A stretch of 49,883 bases of DNA from DATJFQ01 sp035495555 (GTDB taxonomy: Bacteria > Acidobacteriota > Vicinamibacteria > Vicinamibacterales > 2-12-FULL-66-21), in NCBI GenBank assembly GCA_035495555.1, contig DATJFQ010000113.1:1-49883 (forward strand), given 5' to 3'. Both the position numbers and the translations under genes were made by a program. The notes under the pieces were generated by a model. It saw only the letters and a list, made by a program, of their open reading frames with translations. It made no database searches and had not been told where the DNA came from. Shown here piece after piece: positions 9,239 through 17,636 of the stretch. Numbering within the stretch: the stretch's first letter is position 1; every line of letters begins with the position of its first letter.

Positions 9239-11066
9239 CGATGCCAAGTCCTGGATGCGGGGGCGGATGCGTGCCGCGCGTCGCCGATGAAAGCCGTTCC
9301 AACGGGACCTTGGGACGTCGATCCGCGAACAGCAGGCCGTTGGCTTCCTGATACGTGTCGGCAAACTGGGTGTAGCAGAACCCGCTCAAGAGGCCGATCG
9401 AGTGCACGGCTGCCATCAGCCGCTCGTAGCGCCGCGCGAAGTCTTCCGCGGTCGCGGCACGGGAGTACCCCCACGTTCCGCCTGCTTCGCTGAAGGCAAT
9501 GCCGCCGAACTCGGAAAGCACGATCGGCAGGTCCGTGTGCTTGTCCCCTTCCAGCACGAGCAGCCGACCACCCGGGCGTTCCCGCCTGAAGATACGCGGG
9601 ACTTCGTCGTGCGCGTGGTAGCGGCGGCGGATGCGCGTCGGGTCATGATCGTAATCGTGGATGCCGACGATGTCGGTGGCGACGCTTTCCCAGCCGTCGT
9701 TGCCGATGACCGGGCGCGTGGGATCGAGCGTGCGCGTCAGGTGATAGAGCGCCTGGACGTAGTGCCGCTCCTCCGGATTGTCGGGCAGGTTCGGGACGCC
9801 CCAGGATTCGTTGATCGGGACCCACGCGATGATCGACGGATGACTCATGTCGCGCCGGATCACGTCGATCCATTCCTTCGTGACGCGTTCGACCGACGTC
9901 GGCGTGAAGCGGTAGGCGCTCGGCATCTCCTCCCACACCACGAGCCCCAGCACGTCAGCCCAGAACAGATACCGAGGCTCTTCGATCTTCTGGTGCTTGC
10001 GCACGCCGTTGAATCCCATCGACCGCGCGAGCTCGACATCGCGGCGCAGGTACTCGTCGGTCGGCGCGGTCAGGCCGCCATCCGGCCAGTATCCCTGGTC
10101 GAGGACGAGACGCAGCGGATACGGGCGGTTGTTGAGGACGACGCGATCGCGCTGCACGGCGACCGATCGCAATGCGGTGTAGCTCGTGATGGAATCGAGG
10201 CGCTCGCCGCGGTCGCCCCACAACTCCATCGTCGCAAGCATCAACGTGGGCGACTCTGGACTCCAGAGCAGCTCGTTGCGATAGTCGTCGATGCCCGGAT
10301 CGGAGAGTGCAATGCGACGGTGCACCTCGCCGTGAACCACCTGGTACGTGTCGTCCGCAATCAGGACGCGGCCCGGGCCTTCGAGTTTGACGCGGAGGCG
10401 CAGCCCTTGCCGCCGCACGCCGCCGAGGCTCGCGCCCAATCCGATTTCCCATCGTTCGAGGTTGGGCGTCCATCGGACGCGCTCGACGAAGGTGGCAGGC
10501 ACGCGCTCGATCCAGACGGTCTGCCAGATCCCGGTGGTTCGCGGGTACCAGATTGAATGAGGCTCGAGCTGCCAGTCCTGCTTGCCGCGCGGTTTGGCGA
10601 GATCCTGGGGATCGTCTTCCGCGCGGACCACGATTTCCACGGCGCCTTGCGGACCGATGCATCGGGTGATATCGAACCAGAAGGGCGTATAGCCGCCGTG
10701 ATGACGCCCGAGCAGCCGTCCGTTCACCCAGACAGTGGCCGCATAGTCGACGGCGCCGAAGTGCAGGTGCACCGCGGTGTCCTCCGGTCCGTCGGGTACG
10801 TGGGTCTGGCGACGATACCAGCAGGCCCGGAAGAACATCGTGTTCCCGACGCCGCTCGCCGGCGCTTCGGGCGCAAACGGCACCCGGATCGTGTTCTTCC
10901 ACTGGACCCGAGACGGATCGGACCAGTCGGCGCCGGGGTCGATCGCGAAGTCCCACTCGCCGTTGAGGGACAGCCAGTCGGCGCGCGTGAGCTGCGGGCG
11001 GGGATACCCGCGCCCGGATGCGTCGAGCATCCGGGCGAGTTCGTCAAGAAGTCCGAGCGGGTTCAC
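9207..11066 (-). CDS. Glycoside hydrolase family 2 protein
   Basis: 619 residues from GTG 11066, chosen because this GTG overlaps the cytochrome stop as GTGA, a typical coupled start. Domain order is GH2: sugar-binding jelly roll (about 30-190, with WVNGRLLGRHHGGYTPFWFDIT), immunoglobulin-like domain (195-305), TIM barrel (310-600). The acid/base is Glu420 in WVPINESWG and the nucleophile Glu519 in VLSEFGG. No signal peptide. It is likely a beta-galactosidase given the galK-galT-glf neighbours, but beta-glucuronidase or beta-mannosidase activity cannot be excluded from sequence. It would release the galactose used by the downstream enzymes. Confidence 0.92.
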   Translation of the reverse strand: MNPLGLLDELARMLDASGRGYPRPQLTRADWLSLNGEWDFAIDPGADWSDPSRVQWKNTIRVPFAPEAPASGVGNTMFFRACWYRRQTHVPDGPEDTAVHLHFGAVDYAATVWVNGRLLGRHHGGYTPFWFDITRCIGPQGAVEIVVRAEDDPQDLAKPRGKQDWQLEPHSIWYPRTTGIWQTVWIERVPATFVERVRWTPNLERWEIGLGASLGGVRRQGLRLRVKLEGPGRVLIADDTYQVVHGEVHRRIALSDPGIDDYRNELLWSPESPTLMLATMELWGDRGERLDSITSYTALRSVAVQRDRVVLNNRPYPLRLVLDQGYWPDGGLTAPTDEYLRRDVELARSMGFNGVRKHQKIEEPRYLFWADVLGLVVWEEMPSAYRFTPTSVERVTKEWIDVIRRDMSHPSIIAWVPINESWGVPNLPDNPEERHYVQALYHLTRTLDPTRPVIGNDGWESVATDIVGIHDYDHDPTRIRRRYHAHDEVPRIFRRERPGGRLLVLEGDKHTDLPIVLSEFGGIAFSEAGGTWGYSRAATAEDFARRYERLMAAVHSIGLLSGFCYTQFADTYQEANGLLFADRRPKVPLERLSSATRGTHPPPHPGLGIDDVQAGIDEA

Positions 11067-12229
11067 TGGCGAAAGAGTGCATCCTCGAGCGGCACGTTGA
11101 CTTTCACGTCGGTAAACTTGACCGTGTTCGCCTGATTCCACGTGGCGTGGCGCACCTGGAACGGCAGCTTGACGCCGGAGACGTCACGGTAGTCGCTGTA
11201 ATCCATCTGCTCGACCAGCGAGCCGAGCGGCGTCTTCGTACTGATCACGCGCCGCACCAGGAGCCCGCTGTCGCGGTCGAAGTAGAGCTGCTCGGTCACG
11301 TCGGGCGCCGTCCGGCCGGAGAGCACGATCGCGTTCATGCCGTCGGCAGTCGAATAGCGCTGCACGCGCAGATCTGCGTATTTCTCCTTCGCATGCACTG
11401 GCAACCCGAAATCCGCCAGGCGCGACGCCTGCTGCGCCTGCAGCCCCTCCATGGGCCGCGTGTTGCCGCCGACGACGAACCACGTCGTCTTTCCATCAGA
11501 CACGCGGGCCACCGGGCCCTGCGGCGAATCGAGATCGATGCGGTACTCGCCCGAGATCTTCTCTGCGATCTTGACGGGCGTCGTCCGGAGATCGCGGCTG
11601 GTCTGCGTACCCTGCATGACGAGGGTCTTCGCTTTGGACCACGCGTCCTGCCCTCCAAGCGCCTGCACGTATTTCGCCAGCACGTCGTCGACCGATTCCG
11701 TCGGCCGCTGGCCGCGGCCGCCGGTCTGGCCCGGCGCGGCGCCGGGCGCCGAACCACGACCGGCGCCGGGAGCGCCTGGGCCGCCCTGCCGTCCCACCCG
11801 CGCGGCCTGTTCGGGCGTGAACTCGGTGGCGAGCGGCGGCGTTCGTTCAGGTTCGTTGCGGCCGTGATGACACGTCGCGCACGACACGGTGATGTCGTAG
11901 TTCGCCGAGTTGATGGAGTTCACCATCTGCATCATCTTGCGCGCCGTGGCCTTCATCGGCTTCTCGTCGCTCTCGAACTGCCCCTGCACGTGACAGAAAT
12001 TGCACTGCACGCCAAGAGACGCCGCGACGTATTGCATCGCGTTCGGCAACTGGTCGGCCGGGATGTCTTTCAAGACCTGAATGTTCTTGTAGTGCTGGCC
12101 TGCAGTCTGGCCTGTCTGCTCAGCCTGCTGGGTGGTCGGCGGCTGCTGCTCTGCGCGCACGCCGATGCCGCAGAGAAGCGCGGCGCTCGCGGCGGCCGCG
12201 GCAACCTTCATGAAATCGCATCGAATCAC
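11063..12229 (-). CDS. Two-haem c-type cytochrome with C-terminal LolA-like domain
   Basis: 388 residues. GTG 12229 is chosen because AGGAG sits 7 nt upstream; ATG 12211 would be an alternative. A signal peptide precedes about residue 27. Haem sites CNFCH (76-80) and CATCH (117-121) with VQGQFESDEKPMK between them match the photosynthetic reaction-centre cytochrome subunit fold, which has four haems in phototrophs but two here. A Gly/Pro/Ala-rich linker (145-175) leads to a beta-rich domain (180-388) with DVSGVKLPFQVRH, resembling LolA/LppX-like outer-membrane lipoprotein carriers. It is periplasmic. It is the first gene of the galactose operon and is translationally coupled to the GH2 gene, an unexpected partner. 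Confidence 0.86.
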   Translation of the reverse strand: MIRCDFMKVAAAAASAALLCGIGVRAEQQPPTTQQAEQTGQTAGQHYKNIQVLKDIPADQLPNAMQYVAASLGVQCNFCHVQGQFESDEKPMKATARKMMQMVNSINSANYDITVSCATCHHGRNEPERTPPLATEFTPEQAARVGRQGGPGAPGAGRGSAPGAAPGQTGGRGQRPTESVDDVLAKYVQALGGQDAWSKAKTLVMQGTQTSRDLRTTPVKIAEKISGEYRIDLDSPQGPVARVSDGKTTWFVVGGNTRPMEGLQAQQASRLADFGLPVHAKEKYADLRVQRYSTADGMNAIVLSGRTAPDVTEQLYFDRDSGLLVRRVISTKTPLGSLVEQMDYSDYRDVSGVKLPFQVRHATWNQANTVKFTDVKVNVPLEDALFRQ

Positions 12230-12283
12230 GTCGGACTCCTGAGGTGAAAAAGAACGGGCGATTCATTAAACAACAAAATCGCA

Positions 12284-12400
12284 GACGGGAGGCGCGAGGC
12301 GCGAGGCGGGAGGTGGGAGCGAGGCGGGAGGCCGGAGGCGGGAGGTGCGGGTTCGGGGGGTGGTGCAGGGTTCGGGACCCGACCTCGGATGCCGAACCCC
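12284..12400. repeat. GC-rich heptamer array (GCGGGAG/GCGCGAG) plus GGGTTCGG inverted repeat
   Basis: Contiguous 7-bp units at 12292-12319 read GCGCGAG, GCGCGAG, GCGGGAG, GTGGGAG; after a 4-bp break four more follow (12324-12351). Next to them GGGTTCGG (12368-12375) pairs with CCGAACCC (12392-12399). The array fills the spacer between the cytochrome start and the end of the next gene, both on the minus strand. Confidence 0.8.
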
Positions 12401-12420
12401 GAACCTGTGTCTGGGATTGT

Positions 12421-13107
12421 CTACTTCGAACAGCTGGTGCCGAGATCGCGGATCGACGACACGTGCAATGACGCCATCGGGTTCTGCGACGACTGCGAGC
12501 TGCCGTACGGGTTGCTGGACGCCGAGGACGCGCTGGAGCTGCTGCCAGTCATCGTGCCGGCCGTGCTGCCGCTCGTGCCCGTCGGGTTGGTGCTCGTCGG
12601 GTTGGTGCTCGTCGGATTCGCGCTGCTCGGCTCGCTCGAAGGATTCGATCCCTTGTTCTCGAGCATGCCGCGCACTTCAACCTTGTGATTCAGGTACTTC
12701 GACCAGTCGCTGGTCTTACTGCTCGACGCAATCAACGCGAGCGAACTGCCGCTGAACGAGCCGCTGGTTCCGGTGGTGCCGGTTGCGGTCTCGCCGCTCG
12801 TGGCGGTCGAGGACGAGCCACTCGCACCCATCGACACGTCGGTCAGGATGAACTGGCTCGAGCTGTTGCCTGCCATTGTCCCGGCGGTGCTGGCCGCGGA
12901 TCCGGTCTCGGTGCCGGCGGTCGCCGCTGACGAGCCGGTGCCGGTCGTTCCGGTCGAGCTCGCAGACCCGCTCTGCAGACATCCCGTGACGGTCACGTTC
13001 TGACCACGATCAGACTGCGAGCTGCTCGATTGCGCTGTGCTCTGCGCGCCCAGGCCGACTGCCATCGCGGCGGCGAACACCGTCCCAAAAAAGAATTGAC
13101 GCCTCAT
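12421..13107 (-). CDS. Exported Ser/Thr/Gly-rich protein with TGCLQ motif
   Basis: 228 residues from ATG 13107, preceded by GAGGAGG at good spacing. A signal peptide ends near AQSTAQS. The mature part begins NVTVTGCLQSGS, a motif seen in small exported acidobacterial proteins that look OB-fold-like, and later has FILTDV and NHKVEVRGMLE, consistent with strands of the same small domain. These segments are separated by long low-complexity stretches of Ser, Thr, Gly and Ala, and by three NPTST-type repeats. The final residues HVSSIRDLGTSC again resemble the fold's last strand. Function is unknown; a periplasmic or surface location is inferred. The low-complexity inserts are longer than the ordered part. 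Confidence 0.72.
   Translation of the reverse strand: MRRQFFFGTVFAAAMAVGLGAQSTAQSSSSQSDRGQNVTVTGCLQSGSASSTGTTGTGSSAATAGTETGSAASTAGTMAGNSSSQFILTDVSMGASGSSSTATSGETATGTTGTSGSFSGSSLALIASSSKTSDWSKYLNHKVEVRGMLENKGSNPSSEPSSANPTSTNPTSTNPTGTSGSTAGTMTGSSSSASSASSNPYGSSQSSQNPMASLHVSSIRDLGTSCSK
12575..12619. repeat. Three tandem 15-bp units inside the exported protein gene
   Basis: Units of the form GTGCTCGTCGGGTTG occur three times with single-base changes and encode NPTST/NPTGT on the minus strand. Slippage-prone repeat within a coding region. Confidence 0.75.
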
Positions 13108-13270
13108 CGTTTTTGCCTCCTCAAGTGATCCCTTTATGCGTACGCAGCGACACGGCTGCAAACACATCGCCAGCCGTCGATGAGGAGCGTCGGCGCGTGA
13201 GCGGCCACAACCCGATATGGTCGTGTTGTCAGTTCGTACGCGTGAGCAAAATGCGCTCGGTCTTACCGCC

Positions 13271-15010
13271 TTACCGCAAGCCCGGCGGTGGCGTGCGTTT
13301 CCTGGTGGCCTGCTCGAACCCGTACGCCAGACGTAGCAGAGTCGGCTCGCTGCACGCCATCCCGGTGAAGCTCACGCCGAAGGGCTGCGGCTTCGGATCG
13401 AAGCCGGCCGGGAAGGCGTTCGCGGGCGGCGCATTCGGATTGGGATTGAACGGCGCGTTCGGCACCATTCCGAATGGAACGATGACCGTCGGATATCCGG
13501 GACGAGCTGCAATGGCGGCACCGTTGGGGCCGGGAAACAGCAGCGCATCCAGATGGTTGGTTTTCATGGCCGCGTCGATGCCGTCCGTGCCGGCGAGCCG
13601 AATGTCCTTTGCACGATCCGCTTCGTACCGCACCTTGTCGCGCTCGACGTCCATCTCGTCGGAGATGTCGAGCTGGGACTGCCCATACTTGATGGCGCCG
13701 GCGCGCTCGTGGGCTTTGTTCCACTCTCTGAGTTCCGTGAGCGATTTCACCGGGGCCGCAGGCCCGAGCGACGCGAGCCACGCATTGAAGTCGCGTTTCA
13801 TCCCGTACTTCAGATCGACCGAGCAATCCTCGTCTTTGCCGCGCGCGTTGTTCAAACCCGAACAGATACCCCACAGCAGGAAGTTCTCTTTCGGATCGGT
13901 GGTGGTGATGCTCGGGATCTCGACGGGATCGACGATGACGGCTCCCTGCGCTTCGAGTACGGCAATCGCGTCGTCCATGACTTTCGTCTGCGCGGGGTTG
14001 AGACCTCCGCGCGGACGCTCCGATCCGGGAAGCGTCACCGGCGAGTAGAAGCTCGCGCGCGGAATGCCGATGCGTGCCCCTTGCAGCCCGTCGGCGCGCA
14101 GAAACTGGGTGTAGTCGTGGTTCGACGGCGGCGTACACGTCCTCGTTGCCGGATCGTCGGGATCCGGCCCGGTCCCTTCGAGCGCGCCGAGCATGATCGC
14201 GGCGTCTACGACGAACTTGGCCATCGGCCCGGGCGTGTCCTGGTCGGCCGTGATCGGAATGACGCCGTGCCGGCTCACGCGTCCGACGGTGGGCTTCACG
14301 GCCGCCAGCATGTTCTGGTTCGACGGGCTCAGGATGGAGCCGGATGTTTCCGTGCCGATATTGGCTGCCCAGAAATTCGCCGCCGTCCCGATGCCGGAAC
14401 TCGAGCCTCCTGTCTGCATCACGGGCCGTCCATCAGCCGACTCGCGAGGGTCGCGTCGAGGATCGTACGGGTTCATCCCGTATCCGCCGACGGCGTTGTA
14501 GTTGCCCGGCATGTTGCTGGACACCCAGTTGGCGAGTTCGGTCAGACCGGTTTTGGCGATGATGATCGCACCGGCATTCGTGAGGTTCTTCGCCAGCGTC
14601 GCCTCGTATGGCGGCACGAGATCGATGAAGGCCAGCGCGCCGCCGGTCGTTCGCATCGTCGTCGTGTGCACGTTGTCCTTGAGCGCGACCGGAATGCCGT
14701 GCAGCGGTCCGCGTATGCGGCCCTCACGGCGTTCGCGGTCGCGTTCGTCGGCTTCCTTCAGCGCGTCGGGGTTCACCGTGATCGCGGCGTGGAGCGTGTC
14801 TTCGTAGGTCGCAATACGCGTGAGGTACTGCTGCACGATGTCGTGCGACGTCACACGCCCCGCCTTCATCGCCGCCTGCATCTCCGGAATACTGGCTTCG
14901 AAGACGGAGAACGCCGGCTGCGCCGCCCCCCGCTGTTCCGCCGCGCTCGTGTGAACGAGCAGTGATCCGATGCCGCCAGCCACACAGAGTGCCGCTATCA
15001 CGTTCCGCAT
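13271..15010 (-). CDS. Exported amidase (amidase signature family)
   Basis: 579 residues from ATG 15010, preceded by GGAGAGCG. The open frame extends upstream only through the heptamer array, so the longer version is rejected. A signal peptide (1-25) gives export. The amidase catalytic set is complete: Lys111 in PVALKDN, cis-Ser202/203 in GGSSSGIGTA, and nucleophile Ser224 in TETSGSILSP. Length is slightly above the usual 450-520, mainly from an insert around 180-195 and the C-terminal proline-rich tail near NPNPNAPP. It hydrolyses an amide in the periplasm; substrate unknown. Upstream lies the fused spermidine-synthase-like gene on the same strand. Confidence 0.92.
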   Translation of the reverse strand: MRNVIAALCVAGGIGSLLVHTSAAEQRGAAQPAFSVFEASIPEMQAAMKAGRVTSHDIVQQYLTRIATYEDTLHAAITVNPDALKEADERDRERREGRIRGPLHGIPVALKDNVHTTTMRTTGGALAFIDLVPPYEATLAKNLTNAGAIIIAKTGLTELANWVSSNMPGNYNAVGGYGMNPYDPRRDPRESADGRPVMQTGGSSSGIGTAANFWAANIGTETSGSILSPSNQNMLAAVKPTVGRVSRHGVIPITADQDTPGPMAKFVVDAAIMLGALEGTGPDPDDPATRTCTPPSNHDYTQFLRADGLQGARIGIPRASFYSPVTLPGSERPRGGLNPAQTKVMDDAIAVLEAQGAVIVDPVEIPSITTTDPKENFLLWGICSGLNNARGKDEDCSVDLKYGMKRDFNAWLASLGPAAPVKSLTELREWNKAHERAGAIKYGQSQLDISDEMDVERDKVRYEADRAKDIRLAGTDGIDAAMKTNHLDALLFPGPNGAAIAARPGYPTVIVPFGMVPNAPFNPNPNAPPANAFPAGFDPKPQPFGVSFTGMACSEPTLLRLAYGFEQATRKRTPPPGLR

Positions 15011-15031
15011 TAACGCTCTCCGATTCCGCTT

Positions 15032-15080
15032 GGGAGTTGGCAGTTGGGAGTTGGGAGTTGGCAGTTGGGAGTTGGGAGTT
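15032..15080. repeat. Seven contiguous heptamers GGGAGTT/GGCAGTT
   Basis: Seven uninterrupted 7-bp units, in the order GGGAGTT, GGCAGTT, GGGAGTT, GGGAGTT, GGCAGTT, GGGAGTT, GGGAGTT, between the amidase start and the end of the next minus-strand gene. The same unit family occurs at 48058-48181. Confidence 0.92.
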
Positions 15081-15096
15081 GTCGCGAACTTCTCCC

Positions 15097-17517
15097 TCAT
15101 CTCCCCTGCTCCCTCCGAATACCCGCGCGCAGCTTCTCGAGCGTTTCCGGCGATCCGGTGAACAGCTCGTCGGGGTACCGCCCCGCGTACGCGAGCATCC
15201 CCGAATAGATCACGTCGCTCTGGTACAGGTTGAAGCCCATGCCCGCGAGGAACTGCAGGCGCAGGTTTCGATCCGTGTTGATCGTCGCATCCACCAGCCA
15301 GGGTTTGAGATCGGACGCACGGCCCGCGAAGGTCGAGAAGAGATCGATGGCGCTATTCATGCCGATATCGCGCAGCGATTGGGCCACCGTCGCGTATTCC
15401 GGCCGATCGAGGCGACGCTGGATCGCATCGACGTCGATCTTCGTATCCTCCACCTGTCCCATCAGCACCAGGTCGTAACCGGCGCCGTTGTTGGTGTTGC
15501 CCCAGACGACGCCGTTGGGGAATGCGTCGAAAAACGTCGCGATCTCGCTCTTCACGGCTGCCGTATTGCTTTCGTAGAGCTGCACGAAGAGCGTCACGAC
15601 GCCGCCCGGATTGAGGTGCTGCTTCGTGTTTGCGAAGAACTCGCGCGTGTAGAGCATCGCCGCGCCCTTCACCCACGGGTCCAGCGGGTCCGAGGTGATC
15701 GCGTCGAACCTTTCATTCGTCGTCAGCAGGTAGTGCCGCGCGTCGTCGATGCGGACGTGCACTTTCGGGTTGCGGACGACATCGAAATTGTGTTCGGCAA
15801 AGTAGGTGGAGACGACGCGCGGAACGAGCGGCTCGATCTCGGCGATCGTCTGGTCGGTGACCACCGGGTCGACCGAGACGGCGCCGGCGGTCACGCCCGC
15901 ACCGCAGCCGATGACGAGCACCTTTTTCGCCTGGGGCGGGATCAACGTCGTCATGTGCCCGAGCATGCGCTGGAGGCGCATGTCCTGCGGCTCGCTCGAG
16001 GCCTGCACTTTGCCGGCGTTGTGGTAATTCAGGACGCCGTTGGACAGGCGCGAAACGGCAACCGTTGCGCTCCAGCCTTCACCCATGTAGATGACGTCGG
16101 CTTCGCCGAGCCGCGTGGCGGCATACCGTCCGTACGCGGCGAGAATGCCGGGAATGGGATGGACCGTCCGCGTCAGCAGGCCTGCGATCGCAGCCGCAAT
16201 GACGATCGTCACGGTACTGGCGACGGGACTCCGCTGTTTGAGGCGATCGTCGACGCCCGTCGAAAGAACGACCAGGCCGGACAGCGCAGACGCGAGGATC
16301 AGCACCTGCTGTGCGTGCTGGCTCCCGAGCCACACGACGAGAATCAGACTGCCGCTCAACGCGCCGACGATCGCGCCGACGGTGTTAGCGGCGTACACCG
16401 TCCCGACCAGACGTGCCGGATCCTTGTCGCGCGACGCGAGCGCCGCGAGGGCCAGCGGAAAGCTCGCGCCCCAGAGGATCGTCCCCGGCAGCGCGGCCCA
16501 GATACAGCGCACCATGTCGAGCTGGAAGTTGAACCAGGGGTCCGAGGAGATCGACGGATTGATCGGCCAGTACGGCAGCGACTGGGTGAGCATCCAGGCC
16601 GTCCACGCAAGCGCGGCGCAGAGCAGCATCTGGCACCAGCCCAGTGCGGCGCGCGGATGTTTCACGTTTCGCCCGATCGCCGCTCCGAGGCTGCTGCCGA
16701 TCCCGAGCCCGAACAGGAACACGGCAAGGATGAGCGCGAACGTATAAACCGTCGCCCCGAACAGGAGCGACAGAATGCGCGTCCAGATGCCTTCAGCGGC
16801 CAGCGCCGTGGCGCCCGACAGCGCGATGGACACATAGACGGCCCACGCGGCCGGAATGGACGCCGGCACCTCCACGCCTTCGTCGCCCGGCAACGATTCG
16901 ACGAACGGGACGGCCCGGGACATCGAGAGCGCCAGCAACGCAACGACGACGTTTATCGCGACAGCCACGAACGTCGTCGTTGGCAGGTCGTAGACGCGCA
17001 TCAAGTAAAAGCCCGCGAGGAGGCTGCCGGCGACGCCACCAGCGATGTTGCCGCCATAGAAGAAACCGAGCCAGGCCACGCCTTCGGGCGTCGATTCCAC
17101 CCAGCGTGAAATGGCCGGCAGCGTCGCGCCCATGAGGAGCGTCGGCGGCAGCAGACAGATGCCGGCAAAGATCCCGCGCATGAGGATGCCGGTCACGCCC
17201 GATCCGGCGAGGTGCGAATAGGCGGTGTTCACGATCGGCATGCCGAACAGAATCAGCAGGCCGCAGACCGCGATGCCGAGCTCCAGGAATGCGTAAATCC
17301 GCAGCGGATGCTGCGCGCGCCCGACGTAACGCGGCAGGAGCAGGCTGCCCAGACACATGCCGCCCATGAACGTGCCGAGGAGCACGCCCATGGAGACGGC
17401 GGAAGCGCCGATGACGAGCTGCAGCAACTGAAACCAGACGACTTCGTAGATCAGCGCGGCGCATCCGCTGCCCACAAACAGCAGCAGGAGGCCGGGCAAG
17501 TACCGGCGCGGGGTCAT
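15097..17517 (-). CDS. Fused membrane transporter-like / spermidine-synthase-like protein
   Basis: 806 residues from ATG 17517. The first 480 residues or so hold about a dozen hydrophobic segments (starting PGLLLLFVGSGCAALIYEVVWFQLLQLV), as in 'fused MFS/spermidine synthase' proteins. The C-terminal part has the SAM-type Rossmann motif VLVIGCGAGVTAGAV (about 530-545), DDARHYL and TSDPLDPWVKGAAMLYTREFF, in the family position of the polyamine synthase active site. The last 100 residues are helical. No SpeD or other polyamine gene is nearby, so polyamine synthesis is not supported; the true substrate is unknown. Located in the inner membrane. Confidence 0.88.
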   Translation of the reverse strand: MTPRRYLPGLLLLFVGSGCAALIYEVVWFQLLQLVIGASAVSMGVLLGTFMGGMCLGSLLLPRYVGRAQHPLRIYAFLELGIAVCGLLILFGMPIVNTAYSHLAGSGVTGILMRGIFAGICLLPPTLLMGATLPAISRWVESTPEGVAWLGFFYGGNIAGGVAGSLLAGFYLMRVYDLPTTTFVAVAINVVVALLALSMSRAVPFVESLPGDEGVEVPASIPAAWAVYVSIALSGATALAAEGIWTRILSLLFGATVYTFALILAVFLFGLGIGSSLGAAIGRNVKHPRAALGWCQMLLCAALAWTAWMLTQSLPYWPINPSISSDPWFNFQLDMVRCIWAALPGTILWGASFPLALAALASRDKDPARLVGTVYAANTVGAIVGALSGSLILVVWLGSQHAQQVLILASALSGLVVLSTGVDDRLKQRSPVASTVTIVIAAAIAGLLTRTVHPIPGILAAYGRYAATRLGEADVIYMGEGWSATVAVSRLSNGVLNYHNAGKVQASSEPQDMRLQRMLGHMTTLIPPQAKKVLVIGCGAGVTAGAVSVDPVVTDQTIAEIEPLVPRVVSTYFAEHNFDVVRNPKVHVRIDDARHYLLTTNERFDAITSDPLDPWVKGAAMLYTREFFANTKQHLNPGGVVTLFVQLYESNTAAVKSEIATFFDAFPNGVVWGNTNNGAGYDLVLMGQVEDTKIDVDAIQRRLDRPEYATVAQSLRDIGMNSAIDLFSTFAGRASDLKPWLVDATINTDRNLRLQFLAGMGFNLYQSDVIYSGMLAYAGRYPDELFTGSPETLEKLRAGIRREQGR

Positions 17518-17636
17518 CTACACACCTTTGAAAGCGTTCGGAAGCAACGGATGGTATCACGTGGCCGGAAGGCGTTTGGCGGCGCGCGGCAAACGAATCG
17601 GCGGCGGTATCCGTCCAATTGAGCGGAGGCCTGCCC

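Noticed and set aside
15011..15100. N-terminal extension of the amidase (TPNSQLPTPNSQLP)
   Set aside because: It is the translated GGGAGTT array. The downstream ATG has a ribosome site and a signal peptide.
14962..17109. 715-codon open frame opposite the fused spermidine-synthase-like gene
   Set aside because: Composition is that of an antisense shadow; its first residues come from the heptamer array.
15097..17517. Polyamine biosynthesis locus
   Set aside because: Only a spermidine-synthase-like domain fused to membrane helices; no SpeD, SpeA or transporter genes accompany it.
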